DNA of 64,000 nt from an uncultured Clostridia bacterium (lineage in GTDB: Bacteria > Bacillota > Clostridia > Christensenellales > CAG-917), in assembly GCA_944358385.1 (NCBI GenBank), contig CALVQW010000003.1, positions 1-64,000 of the forward strand, given 5' to 3'. Under the pieces are notes generated by a model. That model did no database searches. It worked only from the letters and a program-made list of their open reading frames with translations, and had not been told where the DNA came from. The position numbers were made by a program, and so were the translations under genes. Positions 1-7,444 of this stretch are shown piece after piece. Position 1 is the stretch's first letter. Every line of letters begins with the position of its first letter.

Positions 1-871
1 AGTTATTGTCCCCCTCCTCCCCTACGGGACTCCTCCCCCACTCGGAATAGAGTTCCCTCCTCCTAAAATGCGGTACTCACTTTTTCATAAAGGCGCAAAC
101 CGCGTCTTTATGAAAACACCTCTTGAAAATAGTTTGAGTCTCGCACTCACTTATTCAAGCGGCGAACAGTACTCACTGAGCGTCGCTCGTGGGGCGAGGA
201 GGGCGACTCGACGCGCACGAGCGACGTCTCTACTTAATTTCTCGTCTAGCTTGCGAGGTCGCAGATTCGCGCCGCGACTTTCAAGCGCGGGCGCAAGACG
301 CCCGCGGTGAAAGTTTGGCTTTGCGGCGCGTAGTTCCGTCTCCGAAAAAGAGACGTCGGGTTACGGGAGGCTCTATCAAAGTTCACGTCGTGCTCGGAGA
401 ATATAAAATGGGCTGACGTCCTCTGACAGGGGAGTTAGATACCCCCTCCTTCCCTTCGGGCTTTCCTCCCCCGTGCCGATTAGAGTCCACTCCTCGCATC
501 TTGCGGGACTGACTGTACATCTCTACAAGATTTTATTTTTCGCACTCACATAACTAAGCGGATGACTGCACTCACTGAATACCCGGCACGGGAGGAGGAA
601 TTCGGCACTCGCGCACGGGTGCTACCCCTACTTAGGTGTACATCTGCGCTCGGCACTCAGATAGTCGCCGCCCTGCGGCTCCGGTTCCGTCTCCGAAAGA
701 GAGACGTATAGTTCAAACGCGCCCGCGCAAAGTGTACGTTAGACCGTCTCCGAAAAAGTGTTCGTCGTGCTCAAAGACGCTCCGAACAAGTGTACGTTGC
801 AAGCGTTCCCCGCCCACCCGCCCCGTGGCGGCACCGCTTGAAACAAGCCGGAGTTGTGCCTTGCATTTCTT

Positions 872-937
872 TTGTCAAGGAATTGCGTCGAAAAATTTTG
901 CTTGCAAAGCAGGCAAAAATTTTCGCGCCCTTGACAA
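872..937. repeat. TTGTCAAGG palindrome, copy 1
   Basis: Long imperfect palindrome bounded by TTGTCAAGG and CCTTGACAA, with an inner arm pair around CGAAAAATTTTGC / GCAAAAATTTTCG and an apical stem TTGC-AAA-GCAG. Other copies (6208-6274, 6879-6945, 33620-33685) keep the outer arms while the apical stem changes on both sides. Confidence 0.75.
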
Positions 938-949
938 CGACGTCAAGTT

Positions 950-991
950 AAAATCAAAACACGTGCGGAGCGGTCTCCCGCCCCGCGCCTT
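950..991 (-). terminator. hairpin followed by T-rich tract inside repeat block 1
   Basis: Read on the minus strand, a GC-rich stem (GCGCGGGGCGGG / CCGCTCCGCAC, imperfect) is followed by GTGTTTTGATTTTAAC. This fits an intrinsic terminator about 230 nt past the stop of the minus-strand permease. The same position in repeat block 3 has a different stem sequence with the same flanks. Confidence 0.5.
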
Positions 992-1096
992 AATTACTTT
1001 ATAACCCGCCGAACACCGTTCGGAGGACTATTTCCCCGCCGACACTTCGGCGGGACACCGCTCTTTTGTTCAAGTGCGCCCGCTCTAAACTTATTT

Positions 1097-1224
1097 CCTG
1101 AACGCCGCCATTTGGATGAAGAACAAGGAAAAGCCCCTGCCGAGAGGCGGAGCGTACATTGACGTACGTGAGCATCTACGGCAGGGGCTTTGACGCAGTT
1201 ATTCGCCAAATGGCGGCGTTCAGG
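1097..1224 (-). repeat. stop-codon hairpin element H1
   Basis: Perfect 19-bp inverted repeat (1097-1115 and 1206-1224) enclosing a second stem (AAAGCCCCTGCCG / CGGCAGGGGCTTT) and a small tip CGTAC-N6-GTACG. The right arm contains the TGA stop of the neighbouring permease gene (1220-1222), so the mRNA would fold its own stop codon into the stem. Related elements lie at about 7062-7178, 7199-7316, 7317-7444, 36653-36777 and 47412-47539. Confidence 0.8.
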
Positions 1225-2497
1225 CGTAGACTGCCCACACAAGACCGTATCCTACTAACACCGCAATCAATGTGAAGGGGACGCTGATCTTCATATATTG
1301 GAGAGTGCCGACTTCGTGACCGGCTTTGCGGAGGATGCCGGTGGCGGTGATGTTGGCGGAGGCTCCGATGGGGGTGAGGTTGCCGCCGAGGGTGGCACCG
1401 GAGAGGAGACCGAGATAGAGCACCATGGTCTGTTCAGGCGGGATGCCCATGCTGCCGGCGATGCCCGTGATGACGGGGAGCATGGTGGCGACATAGGGGA
1501 TGTTGTCGATGAAGGCGGAGACGAGCACGGACGCCCACACGAGGAGGGAGTAGAGCGCGAAGAGGTTGCCGCCGCTGGCTTTGACGAGGAGATCCGCGAT
1601 GTCGTCGATGAGACCGACGGAGTCCAGCCCGCCGATGATGAGGAAGATGCCTGCGAGCAGAAGCAACGTCTTGAAGTCTATCTCTTTCAGCGTATTTTTC
1701 ACTCCGGAGAAGTCTTTGCGGCGGATGACGGTGTAGATCATGCCCACGACCATGAGACCGACGCAGATGATGCCGGGGGTGACATCGGGTTTTTCGGGGA
1801 TGAAGGAGACGCCGATGAGCAGCGCGAGCATGGCGACGAGCAGGAAGGTGGGGAAGAAATCCTTGACCTCGGTGCGCTCGGAGTACTCTATCTTCTGCTT
1901 GTCCTTGCGGAACACGATGAGAAGGTAGGCGGTGGCGGCGATGGCGGCTATCTGGACGATCCAGAACATGCCCATCTTGCCGTCCATCACGAAGAAGTCG
2001 ATGAAGGACATGCCCACCTCGCTGCCGAGCATGATGGAAGTGGTGTCCCCGACGAGCGTCGCCGCGCCTTGGAGATTGGAAGACACAGCGATGGCGATGA
2101 TGCCGGGGACGGGAGAGATGTCCAGCTTCTTTGAGAGGGAGAGCGCGATGGGCGCGACCATGAGCACGGTGGCGACGTTGTCCACGAACGCGCTCACCAG
2201 CCCCGCGAACAGGGAGAGCGCGATGATCGCCCATTTGACATTCGGCATGCGCGCGATGAGAAGGTCGGCAAGGAGCGCGGGCATTTTGGACTCGATGAAG
2301 AGCGCGACGATGCCCATCGTCCCCGCGATGATCATGAGGACGTTCCAATCTATCGCCGAGGCGAACTCGCCCCACGGAAGGATGCCTATGCACATAAAGA
2401 GGAAACCCACCCCCGCAGCGATGTAGGCGCGGAACTTGGGCAGCGCGAGCAAAAGCACATAAGTGACCAAAAACAACACTAATGCCGCGATTTTCAC
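1220..2497 (-). CDS. ArsB/SLC13-type anion permease
   Basis: Polytopic inner-membrane permease of about 425 residues in the ion-transporter superfamily that includes ArsB, NhaD and SLC13 carriers. Two internal halves each carry a re-entrant-type segment: SAFVDNVATVLM in the first, SAFIDNIPYVATML in the second. Glycine-rich partners are LVGDTTSIM and GNLTPIGASANI. This pseudo-symmetry is typical of the superfamily; the substrate cannot be read from sequence. I chose the GTG at 2497 because a GGGGGG ribosome site sits 8 nt upstream and a good promoter (2591-2619) would start the mRNA near 2584, downstream of the longest-frame start at 2602. It is divergent from a second permease of the same superfamily. 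Confidence 0.85.
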   Translation of the reverse strand: MKIAALVLFLVTYVLLLALPKFRAYIAAGVGFLFMCIGILPWGEFASAIDWNVLMIIAGTMGIVALFIESKMPALLADLLIARMPNVKWAIIALSLFAGLVSAFVDNVATVLMVAPIALSLSKKLDISPVPGIIAIAVSSNLQGAATLVGDTTSIMLGSEVGMSFIDFFVMDGKMGMFWIVQIAAIAATAYLLIVFRKDKQKIEYSERTEVKDFFPTFLLVAMLALLIGVSFIPEKPDVTPGIICVGLMVVGMIYTVIRRKDFSGVKNTLKEIDFKTLLLLAGIFLIIGGLDSVGLIDDIADLLVKASGGNLFALYSLLVWASVLVSAFIDNIPYVATMLPVITGIAGSMGIPPEQTMVLYLGLLSGATLGGNLTPIGASANITATGILRKAGHEVGTLQYMKISVPFTLIAVLVGYGLVWAVYA

Positions 2498-2590
2498 AGA
2501 TGATACCCCCCTTTTGAGCGAAACTCCCCTTCTTTCCCCTCCTCGGCACACCGCGGACGGAAGGGACTCGGAGAAAGAGTCCACCCTTTG

Positions 2591-2619
2591 ATTTTGAATC
2601 ACGGAGCGGCATTTGTCAA
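2591..2619 (-). promoter_or_regulatory. sigma-A type promoter of the minus-strand permease
   Basis: TTGACA, 17-nt spacer, CAAAAT on the minus strand. Expected RNA start is near 2584, which supports the GTG start at 2497. Confidence 0.6.
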
Positions 2620-2766
2620 CCCCCGTTTGACTGCGTGATGCCGCGAGTTTTTCCTATGCCGTACCGGAATAATACGAACCGGGTTCGGCGCCGCTTTCCT
2701 CCTCTTGCCCGGAGGGCGCGAGCGGAAAAATTTTTTACAAAATTTTTGCGATTTTTCCGCAAGAGG

Positions 2767-2795
2767 TTGATTTCGGGACGATTTCAGTATATTAT
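2767..2795 (+). promoter_or_regulatory. sigma-A type promoter of the plus-strand permease
   Basis: TTGATT, 17-nt spacer, TATTAT. Expected RNA start near 2802, shortly before the ribosome site at about 2813. Confidence 0.6.
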
Positions 2796-2833
2796 GTATC
2801 CTCTCAAATTATAAAGGAGTGGGGTAAGTCGAT

Positions 2834-4138
2834 ATGGCTCTTTCCGTTGCGATGCTTTGTCTTTCCTGCCTGAGCGTGGTGGTCGCCACCGCGTTTGGTG
2901 CTAAGGCGCGCATCGGAAAGGTGCGGGTGCGCCTCTATTGGGTGCTGCCCTTCATATGCGCCGTCGTCCTCGTCGCCACGGGAGAAGTGCCTCTCGAACA
3001 GCTTGAGGAACAGTTCTTCGGCGACTCGGACATGAACCCCTTAAAGACTCTCGCCATCTTCCTCTCCATGAGCGCGATGAGCGTTTATCTCGACAAGGTG
3101 GGCTTTTTCAAGCTGCTCGCCACCAAGGTGATGAAACACGCGGGGACGAGCCAGATCAAGCTGTTCATCCTGCTCTACCTCATAATCTCGCTGGTGACGG
3201 TGTTCACGTCCAACAGCACCATCGTGCTCACCTTCACCCCCTTCATCTGCTATTTTGCCAAAAACAGCAACATAGATCCCATCCCCTTCGTATTCATGAC
3301 GTACGTGGCGGCTAACACGTGGAGCATGTTTCTCATCATCGGCAACACCACCAACGTCTACATAGCCACCTATTTCGGCGTGGGATTTATGGATTACGTC
3401 CGCATGATGGCACTGCCCACGGTGTTTGCCGCGGTGACGTCCTTCTCCCTGCTCTTCCTCATCTTCCGCAAAAAGCTGAAAGAACCTTTGCAGGCGAGCG
3501 AGCTGGAAGTCACCATAAGGAACGTCCCCGCCCTCGCAGTGGGCGTCGCGGGGCTTGGTGTGTGTACGGTGCTGCTCATACTCTCTTCCTACATCGGGCT
3601 GGATATGTGGATCGTCTGTCTGTGTTCGGCGGGCGCGGTGATGGTGGGAGCGGTCATCTGCCTGCTCGCCAAAGGGCAATCCCTCCACCCCCTCAAAAAG
3701 ACGGCGAAACGTATGCCCTGGCATCTCGTCCCCTTTCTCATCTCCATGTTCGTGGTGGTGCTCGCCCTAATGAACAACGGCGTCACCGAGAAGATAGCCT
3801 CCGCATTCGACAGCGAACTCTCTCTCCTCTCCTTCGGCGCGCTGTCGGCGGGCGCGAGCAACCTGATGAACAATCTGCCCATGAGCATGTTCTTCGTGGG
3901 CATACTCTCCTCCGTCTCGGAGGCAAACCTCATGCCCGCGGTGTTCGCCACGGTGATAGGCTCGAATATGGGTTCGCTGCTCACCCCCGTAGCGTCCATG
4001 TCCGCGATGATGTGGCTGTCCATAGTCAAGCACAAACACGTGGACTTCAAATTTTTCGACTTCGTGAAAAAGGGCGCGGTGATCACGCTGCCGACGTTGG
4101 CAGCCGCGCTGGGCGGACTTGCGTTGATGTTCGCCTGA
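2834..4138 (+). CDS. ArsB-like permease (arsenite/anion transporter family)
   Basis: Membrane permease of 434 residues with about 11 hydrophobic segments. The first half has TSNSTIVLTFTPFI and GNTTNVYIATYFG; the second has NLMNNLPMSMFF and GSNMGSLLTPVASMSAMMW. These paired N-rich loops are the hallmark of the ArsB/NhaD-type fold. No arsR or arsC gene is nearby, so arsenite as substrate is not supported by context. It has its own promoter and an AAGGAG site, and ends in a terminator. It may be a distant paralogue of the divergent neighbour, since both belong to the same superfamily. Confidence 0.85.
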   Translation: MALSVAMLCLSCLSVVVATAFGAKARIGKVRVRLYWVLPFICAVVLVATGEVPLEQLEEQFFGDSDMNPLKTLAIFLSMSAMSVYLDKVGFFKLLATKVMKHAGTSQIKLFILLYLIISLVTVFTSNSTIVLTFTPFICYFAKNSNIDPIPFVFMTYVAANTWSMFLIIGNTTNVYIATYFGVGFMDYVRMMALPTVFAAVTSFSLLFLIFRKKLKEPLQASELEVTIRNVPALAVGVAGLGVCTVLLILSSYIGLDMWIVCLCSAGAVMVGAVICLLAKGQSLHPLKKTAKRMPWHLVPFLISMFVVVLALMNNGVTEKIASAFDSELSLLSFGALSAGASNLMNNLPMSMFFVGILSSVSEANLMPAVFATVIGSNMGSLLTPVASMSAMMWLSIVKHKHVDFKFFDFVKKGAVITLPTLAAALGGLALMFA

Positions 4139-4172
4139 CGGCGTCAGGCGAACTTGCGGAACTTTGTCAGCA

Positions 4173-4202
4173 CCCTGTCGTGAAACGGGGTTTTTTGTTT
4201 TT
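4173..4202 (+). terminator. intrinsic terminator of the plus-strand permease
   Basis: Stem CCCTGT/ACGGGG with loop CGTGAA followed by TTTTTTGTTTTT. Confidence 0.75.
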
Positions 4203-4282
4203 AATACGCTCGCCCAATGTGTACGGTGAGTTCGGGGTGCGCGATCTTGTTCCTCATATGGCAAATGCGCCTCATCATGCGG

Positions 4283-4311
4283 TTGCGGAAACGGAGGAGG
4301 TTTGGTATAAT
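4283..4311 (+). promoter_or_regulatory. promoter giving an apparently leaderless mRNA
   Basis: TTGCGG, 17-nt spacer, TATAAT (4306-4311). The expected RNA start (4318-4320) coincides with the ATG at 4320, and no ribosome site can lie between them. Confidence 0.65.
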
Positions 4312-4319
4312 CTTCGTAT

Positions 4320-5105
4320 ATGGAAAGGGCATACGAAGGCATCACTCTCAGCAATTTCAGAGATCTGGGCGGACTGCCCGTCGGGGACGGGAAGATGATC
4401 GCGCGCGGAAAGATATTCCGTGCGGGGAAACTGCGCCCGAAAACGGACGCGGACAGAGAGTTTCTGGCGGGACTCGCGCTGGACACGGTGGTGGATCTGC
4501 GCATCCCCCGCGAGATCAAAGAGAAACCCGACTCTCTCCCCGACGGAGTGGAGTATGTCAATGCGTCCGTGTTCGGCGACACCAAATTTCAGGTGCTTGC
4601 GCCCACTCTGCGCTCCAAGCTGATGATGCTCTTCTGCACTGACGAACAATTTGATGAGATCCTGGAAGGCATCAAGGACTCCTACGCCTATATGCCCTAC
4701 GCCAAGCACGCCTATTCCCTGCTCTTTGACAGGCTGACTGCGGGCAGGACGGTGGCGTTCCACTGCACGGCGGGCAAGGACAGGACGGGCGTGGCTGCAA
4801 TGATGATAGAGCTTGCTCTGGGCAGGACAAAAGAACAGGCGAAGGAGCAATATATGCTCTCCAACACCTATCGCGCAGGCTCCAACTCCAAGATCATGAA
4901 GATCATCAATGCCGTGCCTCTCCGCCCCGGTTTCTACGCCGTGGTGGACTACTCCTCGCAGGTGCATGAGGAACTCTTCGACAACGCATACAACGCCATA
5001 TTCTCCCGCTATGACAGCATAGAGGACTTCCTTGCCGCCGAATACGGCGTGACGGCGGAGACTCTCGCTCTCTGGAGAAAACATTACCTCATCGACGCGG
5101 AGTGA
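4320..5105 (+). CDS. tyrosine-protein phosphatase (PTP-loop family)
   Basis: Cytosolic phosphatase of 261 residues. The signature HCTAGKDRTG (about residues 148-157) gives the CX5R loop with nucleophilic Cys and phosphate-binding Arg. The N-terminal NFRDLGG and the later DLR motif are typical of the bacterial protein-tyrosine phosphatase family that also acts on phosphoinositides. The real substrate is unknown. The ATG lies where transcription should begin, so the mRNA seems leaderless; the NFRDLGG motif at residues 12-18 supports this start. It is followed closely by an alpha/beta hydrolase gene, probably co-transcribed. Confidence 0.9.
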   Translation: MERAYEGITLSNFRDLGGLPVGDGKMIARGKIFRAGKLRPKTDADREFLAGLALDTVVDLRIPREIKEKPDSLPDGVEYVNASVFGDTKFQVLAPTLRSKLMMLFCTDEQFDEILEGIKDSYAYMPYAKHAYSLLFDRLTAGRTVAFHCTAGKDRTGVAAMMIELALGRTKEQAKEQYMLSNTYRAGSNSKIMKIINAVPLRPGFYAVVDYSSQVHEELFDNAYNAIFSRYDSIEDFLAAEYGVTAETLALWRKHYLIDAE

Positions 5106-5107
5106 CG

Positions 5108-6124
5108 ATGAAAAAGCCCAAATTCTCCCTCGACGACATGAAGGAGTTTCAGGAGAAGCTCCTCTATGACATCAAGTTCGCCTATGTGCGCACGGGACAC
5201 GCTAAAAACGAGCTGCTCGGCTTCCTCACCGTGTTCAACGCCCGCCGCTCCCTGAATGTCAAGGTCAAGCGGCAGGTGCATTACGACATGGACGGCGACA
5301 GAAAGCTCTACCTCAACATCTACGAGCGCAAGGACCGCGATCCGGAACTGAAAGCCCCCGTCTTTGTCTACATCCACGGCGGCGGCTGGATAGGCGGGCT
5401 GCCCGAGACGAGAGAGGCGTTCAACACCCGCATCGCGGAGGCGGGATATTTCGTCGTCAGCCTCTATTACGGACACTCTCCCTTCTACCCTCACCCCGAA
5501 CCCATCCGCAACATCTACAAGGCGTTCGCGTGGCTCAAAGCACACGCCGACGAGTACAACATAGACACCGACGCGATATTTGTGGGCGGGGAATCCGCGG
5601 GAGCGCACCTCTCGGCGATGGCGGGAGCGATCTCCTCCGATCCCGAATACAACGCCCGCTTTGACCTGCACCCTGCAAGCCGTCACCAGAAAATAGCGGG
5701 ATTGGTGCTCAACTGCGGCGTGTTCGACCTGGAAAAAGCCATAGGTCTCCCCTTCAAGAACATCGAACTCTACGTGCAGTCCTACTGCGGCGGCAAACCT
5801 TTCGGCGAACTCTCGGAGGAGGAAAAGCGGGAGATCTCCCCCATCTACCACATCACCAAGGATTTTCCGCCCACCTTCGCCATCTCGGCACAGTACGATG
5901 CCCTCGCCATACTCACCTTCGACCTCGTGGAAAAGCTCCGCTCCCTCGGCGTCGAGGTGGAACACTACCACGGCACGGGCAAACTCGCAGTGCACGCTTT
6001 CGCCGTCGTGCAAGCCCTGCGCATCTCAAGAGAGGCGATGTTCGGCATCCGCTCCTTCCTGCGCGCCCACACCAAGCGATCCCTCCTCCTGCGCATGAAA
6101 CCCAAACGCAGAAAACAAATGTGA
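5108..6124 (+). CDS. alpha/beta hydrolase (esterase/lipase, HGGGW type)
   Basis: Predicted cytosolic esterase of 338 residues in the hormone-sensitive-lipase-like group. The oxyanion motif HGGGW is near residue 90, the nucleophile elbow GESAG near 160, the acidic residue in SAQYDAL, and the likely catalytic His in VHAFAV near the C-terminus. No signal peptide is seen. The ATG at 5108 has GGAG 5 nt upstream, inside the end of the phosphatase gene; an alternative GTG at 5102 overlaps the phosphatase stop. Either way the two genes are translationally close. The substrate is unknown, a small acyl ester being the family norm. Confidence 0.88.
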   Translation: MKKPKFSLDDMKEFQEKLLYDIKFAYVRTGHAKNELLGFLTVFNARRSLNVKVKRQVHYDMDGDRKLYLNIYERKDRDPELKAPVFVYIHGGGWIGGLPETREAFNTRIAEAGYFVVSLYYGHSPFYPHPEPIRNIYKAFAWLKAHADEYNIDTDAIFVGGESAGAHLSAMAGAISSDPEYNARFDLHPASRHQKIAGLVLNCGVFDLEKAIGLPFKNIELYVQSYCGGKPFGELSEEEKREISPIYHITKDFPPTFAISAQYDALAILTFDLVEKLRSLGVEVEHYHGTGKLAVHAFAVVQALRISREAMFGIRSFLRAHTKRSLLLRMKPKRRKQM

Positions 6125-6207
6125 GGTTTTCCTTCCCTTCGTGGTGTGTTGAAGCAACACTCGCTCGGAGTGCGCGTGAGACGCATATCACTTTCCCTGC
6201 GCCTGTT

Positions 6208-6274
6208 TTGTCAAGGAAACGCGCCGAAAAAATTTGCGCGGCTACGCCCGCAAAATTTTTCGCGCCCTTGACAA
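6208..6274. repeat. TTGTCAAGG palindrome, copy 2
   Basis: Outer arms TTGTCAAGG/CCTTGACAA, inner arms around GCGCCGAAAAAATTTGCG and CGCAAAATTTTTCGCGC, tip GCGG-CTA-CGCC. The sequence from here through the following GC hairpin is nearly repeated at 6879-6945. Confidence 0.75.
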
Positions 6275-6878
6275 CGACGTCAAGTTAAAATCAAAACACG
6301 CGCGGAGCGGTTTCCCGCCCCGCGCCTTAATTACAAAACACTCGCTCAAAACATACGTCGTGTTCGGAGACGCTCTATCAAAGTTCACGTCGTGCTCGGA
6401 GAGTATAAAACTAGCCGACGTCCTCTGACAGGGGAGTTATTGTCCCCCTCCTCCCCTACGGGACTCCTCCCCCACTCGGAATAGAGTTCCCTCCTCCTAA
6501 AATGCGGTACTTACTTTCCGCCTCTTGAAAAAAGCTTGAGTCTCGCACTCACTTATTCAAGCGGCGAACAGTACTTACTGAGCGTCGCTCGTGGGGCGAG
6601 GAGGGCGACTCGACGCGCACGAGCGACGTCTCTACTTAATTTTCGTCTAGCTTGCGAGGTCGCAGATTCGCGCCGCGACTTTCAAGCGCGGGCGCAAGAC
6701 GCCCGCGGTGAAAGTTTGGCTTTGCGGCGCGTAGTTCCGTCTCCGAATGAAAAACGTCGTGCTCAAAGACGCCCTATCAAAGTGTGCGTTAGACCGTCTC
6801 CGAAAGAGTGTACGGTATGTTCAAACAACACACTCTCAGAGTGCGCGTGAGACACATATCACTTTCCCTGCGCCTGTT

Positions 6879-6945
6879 TTGTCAAGGAATCGCGCCGAAA
6901 AAATTTGCGCGGCTACGCCCGCAAAATTTTTCGCGCCCTTGACAA
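6879..6945. repeat. TTGTCAAGG palindrome, copy 3
   Basis: Nearly identical to the copy at 6208-6274, differing by a few bases near the left arm and after the right arm. Confidence 0.75.
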
Positions 6946-7029
6946 CGATGTTTCGTTAAAATCAAAACACGCGCGGAGCGGTTTCCCGCCCTGCGCCTTA
7001 ACTACCATGTTTCACACCAAAACGCGGCG

Positions 7030-7178
7030 TCTGACGCAGTATCACGCAACGTCATTTTGTAACTAAACCGCGCCATTTGGATGCAGAACGCGAAAGCACC
7101 CCTTTTTCGGTGAGGCGCGTACTAAACCGTACGTAACGAGCCGAAAAAGGGGTGCTGACAAAGTTATGCGCCTAATGG
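7030..7178. repeat. 149-bp direct repeat, left copy
   Basis: Identical to 7285-7433 (offset 255 bp, no differences found by eye). It contains most of one hairpin element (about 7062-7178) but lacks the last part of the right arm. Confidence 0.9.
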
Positions 7179-7198
7179 GTACGTCGGCATGAAACTAA

Positions 7199-7316
7199 AG
7201 CGCGATATTTTGCGTCAGACAAGGAAGATGCCCTGCCGCGGGTGCGTAGCGTACTCCTTGTACATAAGCGGTCGGGGACGCGGCTCTGACGCAGTATCAC
7301 GCAACGTCATTTTGTA
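7199..7316 (-). repeat. divergent hairpin element between the 149-bp repeats
   Basis: Related to H1 by ACAAGGAA..GCCC on one side, TGACGCAGTATCACGC on the other, and a GTAC-N5-GTAC tip, but both stems have other sequences (TTTTGCGT / ACGCAA outside). It overlaps the start of the right 149-bp copy. Confidence 0.55.
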
Positions 7317-7433
7317 ACTAAACCGCGCCATTTGGATGCAGAACGCGAAAGCACCCCTTTTTCGGTGAGGCGCGTACTAAACCGTACGTAACGAGCCGAA
7401 AAAGGGGTGCTGACAAAGTTATGCGCCTAATGG
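7285..7433. repeat. 149-bp direct repeat, right copy
   Basis: Exact copy of 7030-7178. Here the hairpin element is complete (7317-7444). Confidence 0.9.
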
Positions 7434-7444
7434 CGCGGTTTAGT
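7317..7444 (-). repeat. stop-codon hairpin element H2
   Basis: Outer arms 7317-7335 and 7426-7444 pair over 19 nt with one mismatch. The inner stem is CACCCCTTTTTCGG / CCGAAAAAGGGGTG, with tip GTAC-TAAACC-GTAC. The right arm includes the TAA stop (7440-7442) of the lipoprotein gene. Confidence 0.8.

Larger units (their letters stand above)
1..1096. repeat. mosaic intergenic repeat block 1
   Basis: Non-coding block with two tandem versions of one mosaic (about 1-420 and 420-1096). The modules recur at 6.1-7.1, 33.0-33.8, 36.0-36.7 and 46.9-47.4 kb. They are: a GGGAGTTATTGTCCCC-type box with C-rich arms; a hairpin at about 91-117 (CATAAAG/CTTTATG); a nested hairpin region at about 195-340; degenerate units of about 32 bp around CTCAAAGTGTACGTCGT; and a long palindrome at 872-937. 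No frame is conserved between copies and no ribosome site precedes the short frames, so I treat it as non-coding. The left end of the block is cut by the window edge. Confidence 0.8.
6150..7061. repeat. mosaic intergenic repeat block 2
   Basis: Second copy of the mosaic, between two convergent genes. It carries two TTGTCAAGG palindromes (6208-6274 and 6879-6945), each followed by AAAATCAAAACACG plus a GC-rich hairpin, 32-bp degenerate units (about 6340-6415 and 6740-6835), and the GGGAGTTATTGTCCCC box near 6434. From about 6410 to 6745 it matches 1-340 of block 1 closely, except that the CATAAAG hairpin is missing. I see no credible gene. Confidence 0.8.

Noticed and set aside
189..416. Short proteins encoded by the repeat blocks
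   Set aside because: The frames differ between copies because of indels and hairpin exchanges; none has a ribosome site. Selection seems to act on pairing rather than on codons.
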